Source: Bacilli bacterium (lineage in GTDB: Bacteria; Bacillota_I; Bacilli_A; RFN20; CAG-826). From it: 64,000 bases of DNA. The position numbers and the translations under genes were made by a program. The stretch lies in the NCBI GenBank assembly GCA_022653695.1, contig JALCSW010000004.1, positions 45,020-109,019 on the forward strand. The letters run 5' to 3'. Of the stretch, positions 23,869 to 30,610 are shown piece after piece (position 1 is the first letter of the stretch; every line of letters starts with the position of its first letter). The notes under the pieces were generated by a model that had not been told where the DNA came from, made no database searches, and saw only the letters and a list, made by a program, of their open reading frames with translations.

Positions 23869-24660
23869 ATGGAAAAGGTCATCGTCATCAATCGGAAAAG
23901 GAACATTCGCGACATCGGCTACCTCGTGGGCGCGGATGGCCGCCACATCAAGAAAGGCTGCCTCGTGAGAGGCGGGCAACTCAACGACATCGCGCCTCGG
24001 GACAAGCGGGTTCTGGAGTCGTTCAGTTTCGACGACGTTTTCGATTTCCGCGACCCGCAGGAAATGAAAAGCCACCCCGACCAGACGCTCGCATCCGCGA
24101 CCTACCACAAAATGAGCCCCCTTTCCCTCGAAAGGCCCGCCTCGACTTCATCGAAGCAGGCTTCCAACGAGGACAATCTCCTTTGCATGCTCACGGGCAA
24201 CGTCGACGGGTCAAAGTACATGAAACGTTTCTATCGGGCCTTGATCGAGAAAGAATCCGCCCGCCTCGCCTACCGGGGCTTTTTCCGCATCATCATGGAG
24301 AAGCCCGCCTCAAAAGCCTATTGGCATTGCTCGCAGGGCAAAGACCGCGCCGGACTCGCCGCCTTCTTCCTCGAATACGCCCTCGGGGTGCCTATGAAGG
24401 ACTGCCTCTTCGACTACCTTTATTCTTCCGTCGCGATGAATATCCGGAAGAGAGAGCTGGAGCCATACGCTTTTCTGAAGGCCCCTTTCGGCAAAAAGAA
24501 GGAGGCCGTCGGCATCGTTGAGGACCTTTTCTCGGTCCGGGAAGACTACATCGGCGAAGCCCTGAAGGCAATCGACGAATCCTTCGGCGGCCTTGACGCC
24601 TATTTGGAAAACGAGCTCAAGGTCGACGTCGGGAAGCTAAGAAAAAGCTACTTGGTGTGA
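23869..24660 (+). CDS. Tyrosine/dual-specificity protein phosphatase (LipA/IphP-like)
   Basis: A 263-residue cysteine phosphatase of the Y_phosphatase3 family. The P-loop HCSQGKDRAG begins at His153, with nucleophile Cys154 and Arg160 in the CX5R signature. The N-terminal NIRDIGYLVGADGRHIKKGCLVRGGQL block matches the family's substrate-recognition region, and FDFRDPQEM fits its general-acid region. Possible substrates are phosphotyrosine proteins or phosphoinositides. No signal peptide is seen. A perfect TATAAT (23815-23820) lies 48 bases upstream without a clear -35, and GGGGA six bases before the ATG is a weak Shine-Dalgarno sequence. It is convergent with the DUF134 gene and its 3' end overlaps that gene's terminator. 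Confidence 0.88.
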   Translation: MEKVIVINRKRNIRDIGYLVGADGRHIKKGCLVRGGQLNDIAPRDKRVLESFSFDDVFDFRDPQEMKSHPDQTLASATYHKMSPLSLERPASTSSKQASNEDNLLCMLTGNVDGSKYMKRFYRALIEKESARLAYRGFFRIIMEKPASKAYWHCSQGKDRAGLAAFFLEYALGVPMKDCLFDYLYSSVAMNIRKRELEPYAFLKAPFGKKKEAVGIVEDLFSVREDYIGEALKAIDESFGGLDAYLENELKVDVGKLRKSYLV

Positions 24661-24672
24661 CCAAATAGCTTT
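24642..24672 (-). terminator. Terminator spanning the phosphatase stop codon
   Basis: AAAGCTA (24644-24650) with TAGCTTT (24666-24672), then TTGGT/ACCAA around a GTG loop. The phosphatase TGA is inside it. On the minus strand the tail is CTTTTTCTT, so it mainly terminates the DUF134 gene. Confidence 0.8.
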
Positions 24673-24683
24673 GTCGCCCCCGC

Positions 24684-25370
24684 TCAGCGTTTTTCGTCGT
24701 GGCAATGGCACGTCGGCTCGCACACGCACTCCAACTCGTTTTTCAGGAGCTTGGCGACGGCTTCCTCGGCCGACCCCTCGACTCCGGCCATGCAGGTTAT
24801 CCCGCTTTTTTTTAAGAGCCGGATGGCCCCGCCGCCGATCCCTCCGCAGATGAGGGTGTCAACGCCCTTATCGCGCAGCCATTGGATCAGCTCGTGGTGG
24901 CTGACGCCGTTCGTCGGCTCGACGCTTGAGGAGACGACCGCGCCTTCCTTGACTTCGTAGAGTTTGAAGGAGGAGGTCTGCCCGAAATGCTGGAAGACCT
25001 TCCCGTCGTCGAAACTGACTGCTACTTTCATATTGTTTGACTTTCCTTTCCTGAGGTCGCGGATTCCGGCTTTCGCGATTCCGTCCCCGACGGAGTAGCA
25101 CCCTCCCGCGATGGAAAGCCTTTTGCCATGGACGAGAAAGTCGGCGATTTTCCTTCGGGCTGAGTGGTAAATGGCGGTGACGGTGGTTCGGGAGACCCCC
25201 ATCCGGAAGGCGGTTTCCTCTTGCGAGAAGCCCTTTCCGTCCAAAAGGAGGATCGTCTCGTACTCGTCGACGCTCATCTCGACGCAAGAGGCGCCGCAGC
25301 GCCCTTTTGAGCCAAAACAGCGGAAGCGGGGCTCCTCGATCACGAATCGGTTTTTCTTTGGCCTCGACAT
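24684..25370 (-). CDS. DUF134 regulator fused to NifX/NifB-type iron-molybdenum-cofactor-like domain
   Basis: A 228-residue two-domain protein. Residues 1-100 match DUF134: a cysteine-containing start (RFRCFGSKGRCG), then a sigma-70-region-4-like helix-turn-helix (GFSQEETAFRMGVSRTTV). Residues 115-215 match the dinitrogenase iron-molybdenum cofactor family, with VAVSFDDGKVFQHFG and ICGGIGGGAIRLL. The end, CVCEPTCHCHDE, is a Cys/His metal-binding tail. It is likely a metal- or sulfur-sensing DNA-binding regulator. It is divergent from the sulfur-metabolism fusion gene across a 77-base intergenic region, and I infer that it controls that gene and itself. There is no Shine-Dalgarno sequence; the -10 lies six bases before the ATG. 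Confidence 0.85.
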   Translation of the reverse strand: MSRPKKNRFVIEEPRFRCFGSKGRCGASCVEMSVDEYETILLLDGKGFSQEETAFRMGVSRTTVTAIYHSARRKIADFLVHGKRLSIAGGCYSVGDGIAKAGIRDLRKGKSNNMKVAVSFDDGKVFQHFGQTSSFKLYEVKEGAVVSSSVEPTNGVSHHELIQWLRDKGVDTLICGGIGGGAIRLLKKSGITCMAGVEGSAEEAVAKLLKNELECVCEPTCHCHDEKR

Positions 25371-25376
25371 GGAATT

Positions 25377-25419
25377 ATCTTAGTATATTTTTGACATATG
25401 TCAATAAATGATTTAATCT
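25377..25419. promoter_or_regulatory. Overlapping divergent promoters sharing one palindrome
   Basis: TTGACATATGTCAA (25391-25404) is a perfect 14-base palindrome that supplies TTGACA to both strands. On the plus strand TTGACA-17-TAATCT (25391-25419) serves the reductase fusion. On the minus strand TTGACA-16-TAAGAT (25377-25404) serves the DUF134 gene. A dimeric regulator bound here would block both promoters at once. Confidence 0.75.
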
Positions 25420-25447
25420 ATCGGTGAAAGCGACGGAGGTCATTTTC

Positions 25448-27898
25448 ATGAGGAAAATCATTATCATCGGCGGGGTCGCCGGCGGGGCGACGGCGGCGAC
25501 CAGGTTGCGGCGGCTCTCCGAAAGGGACCGCATCATCGTCTTGGAGCGGAGCGGCTACGTGTCCTTCGCCAACTGCGGGCTTCCCTATTATTTAGGCGGG
25601 GTTATAAAGGATCGGGCGCGCCTTCTTCAGGAGACGCCCGAATCGCTTCGCGCCAAATTCAATCTTGACGTCAGGATCCATTCGGAGGCGACTTCTATCG
25701 ATCCACTTGGAAAATCGGTGCGCGTGAAGAACCTTTCGACCGGGGAAGAATACGACGAAAGCTATGACAAACTGATCGTCTCGACCGGGGCCTCGCCCCG
25801 CAAAATCCCTTTCGAGGGCCTGAAGGAAGCCGATAACGTTTTCTATTTGCGGAACATGGAGGACGTCGACGCCATAGGCTCCGCCCTCGAAAAAGGGGCG
25901 AAGACGGCCTTGGTCGTCGGGGGCGGCTTCATCGGCGTGGAGATCGCCGAGAACTTCATCGAAAAAGGCCTTTCCGTCACCCTCGTCGAAGGCAAAAGCC
26001 AGATCCTTCCGCCCTTCGATCCGGAGATGGCCCGCTTCTTGGAGAACGAGCTCGTCTCCCATGGGGTGAAGCTAAAGACGGGCGTCTCCCTTTCGAAATT
26101 CGAGGACAAGGGGCACACCGCCGTTTTGGGCGACGGCGAGAGGATAGGGGCCGACATCGTCGTTCTTTCCATCGGCGTCGCCCCGGAGAGCCGTTTGGGC
26201 AAAGAGGCGGGGATGAAACTCACGCCCGATGGGTACATCGTCACGAACGAAAGGATGGAGACGTTCGATTCGAAGAGCGGGAAGCCCAACCCCGACGTCT
26301 ATGCCATCGGCGACGTGGCCGCGGTGAGGGACCCCATCGACGGGAGCCTCACGCACATCGCTTTGGCCGGCCCGGCTAACAGACAGGCGCGACTGGTGGC
26401 CGACGTCATCAACGGCCTTCCTTATACCTATAAGGGGGCCATCGGGACCTCCGTCCTCAAGGTTTTCGACCAGACCGGGGCCTCCACGGGCTACAGCGAA
26501 GCCCTGTGCGAAAAGAAAGGCCTGCCCCATCAGTCCGTCATGATCGAGCGGAACCAGCACGCCGGGTATTACCCCGGGGCCTCCCTGCTCACCCTCAAAG
26601 TCGTCTTCAACCCTGACGACGGGCTCATCTTGGGCGCCCAGGCGGTCGGCCACGACGGCGTCGACAAACGGATCGACGTCATCGCCACCTCCATCCACGC
26701 CGGGCTCAAAGTCCGGGATCTGGCCGATTTGGAGCTATCCTACGCCCCGCCTTACGGGATGGCCAAGGATATCGTGAACATCGCCGGTTACGTGGCCTCC
26801 AACCTCATGGAGAAGAAGTTCGGCCAAATCCCCCTCTCGGCGGTGGACGAAGAAAAAGAAGGGGCGCTCCTCGTCGACGCCAGGACCCCGATGGAGTATT
26901 CCCTCGAGCATCTTGACGGGGCGGTGAGCCTCCCCTTCGCCTCTTTGCGGGGCAACCTCGCCAAACTGCCAAAGGACAAGAAGGCGAAAATCGTCGTTTA
27001 CTGCAACGTCGGGCTGACCGCTTACCAATGGATCAGGATCGCCCTCAACCATGGCTACACGAACGTCTATAACGTCGAAGGCGGGATGCGGCTTTACAAA
27101 GCGCTTCATTTCGCCAAGCCGGAAGAAACCGGCGAAAAGGGGGAAAAACCCATGGCGGAACGAAAAAGCGACAACCTCATCGAAATCGACGCGACGGGGC
27201 TGCAATGCCCCGGCCCCATCGTGGAGGCTTCGAAAGCTTCCGAGAAACTCTCACCCGGGCAAAGGATGAGGATCGTCGCCTCCGACTGCGGGTTCTCCTC
27301 CGACATCGGCCTTTGGGCCCAAACCACCGGGAACAAGGTCCTTTCCAACGAAAACAAAGACGGGAAGGTCGTGGCGGTGGTGGAAAAGGGTCCGGGCCTC
27401 GTCGCGGCCGCTCCGGGCGTTCCCAACAACGGGGGAACCACCATCGTCCTCTTCAGCGGGGACATGGACAAGGCTTTGGCCGCCATGATCATCGCCCAAG
27501 GGACGCGGGCCCTCGGCAAGCCGGCCACGGTGTTCTGCACTTTCTGGGGCCTGAACCTCCTGCGCAAACCCAAAGCCCCTCGCGTAAAGAAACCGTTCAT
27601 TGAGCGGATGTTCGGGCGGATGATGCCCAAAGGCGCCCGGAAATTCAAGCTTTCGAAGATGAACATGGGCGGAATGGGCTCGAAGATGATGCGCGGGGTC
27701 ATGAAGGACAAAAACGTCCCGGCCCTTGAGGAACAACTCGTCAGCGCCCAGAAGGCCGGGGTCCGCTTCCTCGCCTGCACGATGTCGATGGATATAATGG
27801 GAATCAAGAAAGAGGAGCTGATCGAGGGCGTCGATTACGTTGGGGTGGCCACTTATCTGGCAGAGTGTCAAAACGCCGCCACGACGCTCTTCATCTGA
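25448..27898 (+). CDS. CoA-disulfide reductase-like / rhodanese / TusA / DsrE-family fusion protein
   Basis: An 816-residue four-part sulfur protein. Residues 1-450 are a pyridine-nucleotide-disulfide oxidoreductase of the CoA-disulfide reductase type, with GGVAGGATAATRLRR at 8-22 and the single redox cysteine in SFANCGLPYY (Cys43). Residues about 455-560 are a rhodanese with candidate nucleophile Cys519 in CNVGLT. Residues about 578-650 are TusA/SirA with the CPGP motif (Cys587). The remainder is a DsrE/DsrF-like domain. Together they suggest NAD(P)H-linked reduction and relay of persulfide or polysulfide sulfur in the cytosol. GGAGGT lies seven bases before the ATG at 25448; a GTG at 25424 is inside the leader and rejected. 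Confidence 0.92.
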   Translation: MRKIIIIGGVAGGATAATRLRRLSERDRIIVLERSGYVSFANCGLPYYLGGVIKDRARLLQETPESLRAKFNLDVRIHSEATSIDPLGKSVRVKNLSTGEEYDESYDKLIVSTGASPRKIPFEGLKEADNVFYLRNMEDVDAIGSALEKGAKTALVVGGGFIGVEIAENFIEKGLSVTLVEGKSQILPPFDPEMARFLENELVSHGVKLKTGVSLSKFEDKGHTAVLGDGERIGADIVVLSIGVAPESRLGKEAGMKLTPDGYIVTNERMETFDSKSGKPNPDVYAIGDVAAVRDPIDGSLTHIALAGPANRQARLVADVINGLPYTYKGAIGTSVLKVFDQTGASTGYSEALCEKKGLPHQSVMIERNQHAGYYPGASLLTLKVVFNPDDGLILGAQAVGHDGVDKRIDVIATSIHAGLKVRDLADLELSYAPPYGMAKDIVNIAGYVASNLMEKKFGQIPLSAVDEEKEGALLVDARTPMEYSLEHLDGAVSLPFASLRGNLAKLPKDKKAKIVVYCNVGLTAYQWIRIALNHGYTNVYNVEGGMRLYKALHFAKPEETGEKGEKPMAERKSDNLIEIDATGLQCPGPIVEASKASEKLSPGQRMRIVASDCGFSSDIGLWAQTTGNKVLSNENKDGKVVAVVEKGPGLVAAAPGVPNNGGTTIVLFSGDMDKALAAMIIAQGTRALGKPATVFCTFWGLNLLRKPKAPRVKKPFIERMFGRMMPKGARKFKLSKMNMGGMGSKMMRGVMKDKNVPALEEQLVSAQKAGVRFLACTMSMDIMGIKKEELIEGVDYVGVATYLAECQNAATTLFI

Positions 27899-27937
27899 GC
27901 CTTTTCGCGACGTCAAACTGGCTTCCTTTTCCGATTT

Positions 27938-27946
27938 TGGTATAAT
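27938..27946 (+). promoter_or_regulatory. Extended -10 promoter of the peroxidase-ABC operon
   Basis: TGGTATAAT (TG at 27938-27939, TATAAT at 27941-27946) is an extended -10 with only a weak -35 (CTGGCT, 27918-27923). Transcription would begin near 27953. Confidence 0.65.
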
Positions 27947-27973
27947 GGGGGCAAATAAAAGGATAGGCCGCAA

Positions 27974-28459
27974 ATGGGCATCTATGGCATTTCAGTCGAG
28001 ACCGACCACGACGAAAAGATTTCGCTGTCCCTTTATTCCGGCAAGGTCCTTTTGATCGTCAATTCGGCGACCAAGTGCGTTTTCACCCCGCAGTACAAAG
28101 GCCTGCAGGCGCTCTATGAGCGTTTCCGCGGCTCGGGTTTCGAGATTCTGGATTTCCCCTGCTCCCAGTTCCTCAATCAGGCCCCCGGGACCGTTCAGGA
28201 AATCAACGAATTCTGCGACGAGCATTACAAAACGAGTTTCCCGCGCTTTGAGAAAATCGACGTCAACGGGCCCGACGAGTCGCTTCTTTTCACGTATCTC
28301 AAGAAGGCAAGGCATGGCTTTTTCGGCTCGCGGATAAAATGGAACTTCACGAAATTCCTGATCGACCGCAAAGGGAAAGTCCGCAAACGCTATTCCCCGT
28401 CCGTCAAGCCGGAGCGGATCGCCAAAGACATCGAGAAGCTCCTCAAGGAGGCCCGTTAG
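27974..28459 (+). CDS. Glutathione peroxidase-family thiol peroxidase
   Basis: A 161-residue thioredoxin-fold peroxidase of the GPx/BsaA family. The peroxidatic Cys35 lies in NSATKCVFTPQY, in place of selenocysteine. The second motif, DFPCSQFLNQ, and the later KWNFTKFLID triad region are conserved. Bacterial members usually use thioredoxin and reduce hydrogen peroxide or lipid hydroperoxides in the cytosol. AAAAGGAT is upstream of the start. The TAG stop overlaps the GTG of the next permease gene by one base, so peroxide defence and the ABC exporter are co-expressed. Confidence 0.92.
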   Translation: MGIYGISVETDHDEKISLSLYSGKVLLIVNSATKCVFTPQYKGLQALYERFRGSGFEILDFPCSQFLNQAPGTVQEINEFCDEHYKTSFPRFEKIDVNGPDESLLFTYLKKARHGFFGSRIKWNFTKFLIDRKGKVRKRYSPSVKPERIAKDIEKLLKEAR

Positions 28460-29499
28460 TGTTCTTGGCATGGAAGGAAATGGCCCGGAACAAGGGGCGG
28501 TTCGCGCTCGTGGTCATCGTCATGGTCCTCATCAGTTATCTCGTCTATTTCCTGATGGGCCTCGCCTATGGCCTCGCCTCAAGCTACACCAACGGCATCT
28601 CCAAATGGAACGCCGACGACATCGTTCTCACGAGCGACTCCAACGACAACGCGATGATGTCTTTTCTCCCCGACTCCGCCTTTGAGGAGACCCAGGCCGA
28701 AGAGAAAGCCCGTTTTGGCCTTCTTCCGGCCGTCGCCAAGCAAAGCGAAGCGAGCAAGGCGGACGTCTATCTGCTCGGTCAGGAAAGCGGCACTTTCCTG
28801 TGGGAGGGGATCGGGTCTCCTTCTTTGGGTCAGTGGGAGGTCGTCGCCGATTCCTCGCTCTCCAAAGAGGGCTATGAGGTCGGCTCCTCCGTGTCCTTGG
28901 TCGGCTTTCAGGAGACGCTTACCATCAAAGCCTTCGCCGAGAAAGCCACTTACCAGACCCTGCCGCTTTTATATATGGATCTATCCTTGTGGCGGCAGAT
29001 CCGCTTCGCCGACGCGGGGTCCGCCTTCTCCTCCGGCATAGCCACCAAAGGCCCTTCCTTATCCGTCCCCTCGTCCTTGAAGACGTATTCGGTGGACGAA
29101 TACTACAATTCCCTTCCCGGCTATGGGGCCCAGGTCGCCACTTTCTCGCTCATGATTTCCTTCCTGATCGCCATCGCCTCTTTCATCCTCGGGGTTTTCA
29201 TGTACGTCCTCACGCTGCAGAAGACGAGTTTGTTCGGCGTGCTGAAGGCCCAGGGCGTCTCCAGCGGTTACCTGGCCCGCTCCGTCCTTTCGCAAACCCT
29301 TCTTCTGATCGTCCCCGGCTGCCTTCTTGGCTTTGGGCTCACCGCCCTTTCCGTCGCTTTCTTGGGCGACAAACTCCCCTTCGCCTACAACCTTTGGTTC
29401 AACTTGGCGATCGGCGGGGCCTTCGTTCTTTTCTCGCTCGTGGGGGCCCTCTTCTCAGTCAAGGCGGTCCTGAGGATCGACCCGGTCAAGGCCATATAG
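28459..29499 (+). CDS. FtsX-family ABC permease, HrtB-like
   Basis: A 346-residue permease. It starts at GTG 28459, sharing the G of the previous stop, with AAGGAGG eight bases upstream. The opening FLAWKEMARNKGRFAL and the first membrane segment ending FLMGLAYGLASS are followed by SKWNADDIVL, a pattern I associate with HrtB-type heme exporters and relatives. About 200 outer residues follow, then three C-terminal membrane segments (from about residue 225). It pairs with the ATPase gene next to it. Heme or another membrane-active toxicant is the likely cargo by analogy, and pairing with a peroxidase would suit heme stress, but this is inference. Confidence 0.82.
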   Translation: MFLAWKEMARNKGRFALVVIVMVLISYLVYFLMGLAYGLASSYTNGISKWNADDIVLTSDSNDNAMMSFLPDSAFEETQAEEKARFGLLPAVAKQSEASKADVYLLGQESGTFLWEGIGSPSLGQWEVVADSSLSKEGYEVGSSVSLVGFQETLTIKAFAEKATYQTLPLLYMDLSLWRQIRFADAGSAFSSGIATKGPSLSVPSSLKTYSVDEYYNSLPGYGAQVATFSLMISFLIAIASFILGVFMYVLTLQKTSLFGVLKAQGVSSGYLARSVLSQTLLLIVPGCLLGFGLTALSVAFLGDKLPFAYNLWFNLAIGGAFVLFSLVGALFSVKAVLRIDPVKAI

Positions 29500-29506
29500 G
29501 AGCGTT

Positions 29507-30190
29507 ATGGAACCCCTTATCGAAGCCAAAAGAATCACGAAGGACTTCCTTCAGAAAGAAGAGGTCGTCCATGCCCTCGCGGAGACTTCTTTCGTCGGCT
29601 TTCCGGGCGAGTTCGTCGCCGTCATCGGCCCTTCCGGAAGCGGAAAATCGACTTTTCTCACGATTCTCGGGGGCCTTCAGAAACCGACGACCGGGGAAAT
29701 TCTCCTCGAAGGGGCCCCTTATAGCCGGCTCGAGGCGAAGAGCCGTTCCCGGATCCGCTTCGAGAAAATCGGCTTTATCCTCCAAAGTTCGAGCCTCGTC
29801 CCTTTCCTCACCGTCGCCGAGCAGCTCCGCCTATACGATCGCCTCAGGAGGCGCCCTCACGACGAAGCGCGGATCGCTGAGCTTTCCAAGCGGCTGGGAG
29901 TCGGGAAACTGCTCGGCAAACTCCCGAATCAGCTCTCCGGGGGCGAGAGGCAACGGGCCGCGATCATGAAGGCCCTTTACCCCGATCCCTCGCTCATTTT
30001 GGCCGACGAGCCGACCGCTTCGCTTGACCGCCTGAAGAGCCAGGAAGTCATGGAACTGCTCCGCGCCGAGACCAAACGCGAGAACAAACTGACCATCATG
30101 GTGACCCACGATGAGCGCTTTCTCGACATGTGCGACCGGGTTTGCGAAATCGAGGACGGGGTCCTTTCGGAGAGCAGGCCCCAAAGTTAG
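29507..30190 (+). CDS. ABC transporter ATPase, HrtA-like
   Basis: A 227-residue ABC ATPase with Walker A GPSGSGKST near residues 42-50, the signature LSGGERQRAAIMKAL, Walker B LILADEPTASLD and the switch histidine in MVTHDER. The length and pairing with a 346-residue FtsX permease match MacB/LolD-type and HrtBA exporters. The ATG follows the permease stop by seven bases, with GGAG in the gap. It is the last gene of the three-gene peroxidase operon and is followed by a strong bidirectional terminator. Confidence 0.9.
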   Translation: MEPLIEAKRITKDFLQKEEVVHALAETSFVGFPGEFVAVIGPSGSGKSTFLTILGGLQKPTTGEILLEGAPYSRLEAKSRSRIRFEKIGFILQSSSLVPFLTVAEQLRLYDRLRRRPHDEARIAELSKRLGVGKLLGKLPNQLSGGERQRAAIMKALYPDPSLILADEPTASLDRLKSQEVMELLRAETKRENKLTIMVTHDERFLDMCDRVCEIEDGVLSESRPQS

Positions 30191-30231
30191 GTCGAATGCC
30201 CCCTCGGCCGCGGCGTTTTGAGGGAAAAAAA

Positions 30232-30260
30232 GAAAGCCCCGTTTCAAACGGGGCCGTTTT
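30232..30260. terminator. Bidirectional intrinsic terminator
   Basis: GCCCCGTTT (30236-30244) and AAACGGGGC (30246-30254) form a perfect stem. T5 follows on the plus strand and a T-rich run on the minus strand, ending the ABC operon and hypA. Confidence 0.88.
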
Positions 30261-30265
30261 TGGGC

Positions 30266-30610
30266 CTAAACCACTTTAATGTCGCGGATGCTGACGTCGC
30301 TGCCGGTTATGAGGTATGTGTCGTCGCCCCCGCAGTAGGGGCATTTGCGGCCGTATTCGACCGTGCCGTAGGTCTTCTTGCACTTCTGACAGTACGAGAT
30401 TCCCTTGACGATTACCGTGGTGAGTTCGCACTCCTTCATGTGATCGGTCTTTTTGATGGCCCAGTCGTAGCATTCCTTGAAGTAGGAGGGGATCACGCTG
30501 GAGACCTCGCCGATTTCGATGGTGAGGCCAACGACTTTCTTCGCGTGGTTCTTCTTTGCTAGCGCCTCGACTTGATCGATGACGTAGAAGACGATGCCAA
30601 GCTCATGCAT
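30266..30610 (-). CDS. hypA: Nickel metallochaperone HypA (hydrogenase maturation)
   Basis: A 114-residue HypA. The start MHELG provides the essential N-terminal nickel-binding His2, and two CxxC pairs (CQKC and CPYC in the last 40 residues) form the zinc site. HypA delivers nickel to [NiFe] hydrogenase or urease. No hydrogenase, hypB or urease gene is in the window. The start at 30610 overlaps the end of the upstream flavoprotein gene by eight bases, so the two are translationally coupled. A much longer in-frame extension is the antisense-type shadow of that gene and is rejected. Confidence 0.92.
   Translation of the reverse strand: MHELGIVFYVIDQVEALAKKNHAKKVVGLTIEIGEVSSVIPSYFKECYDWAIKKTDHMKECELTTVIVKGISYCQKCKKTYGTVEYGRKCPYCGGDDTYLITGSDVSIRDIKVV

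Noticed and set aside
25424..25447. GTG start for the sulfur-relay fusion protein
   Set aside because: It lies at or before the predicted transcription start, while the ATG at 25448 has GGAGGT seven bases upstream and matches the family N-terminus.
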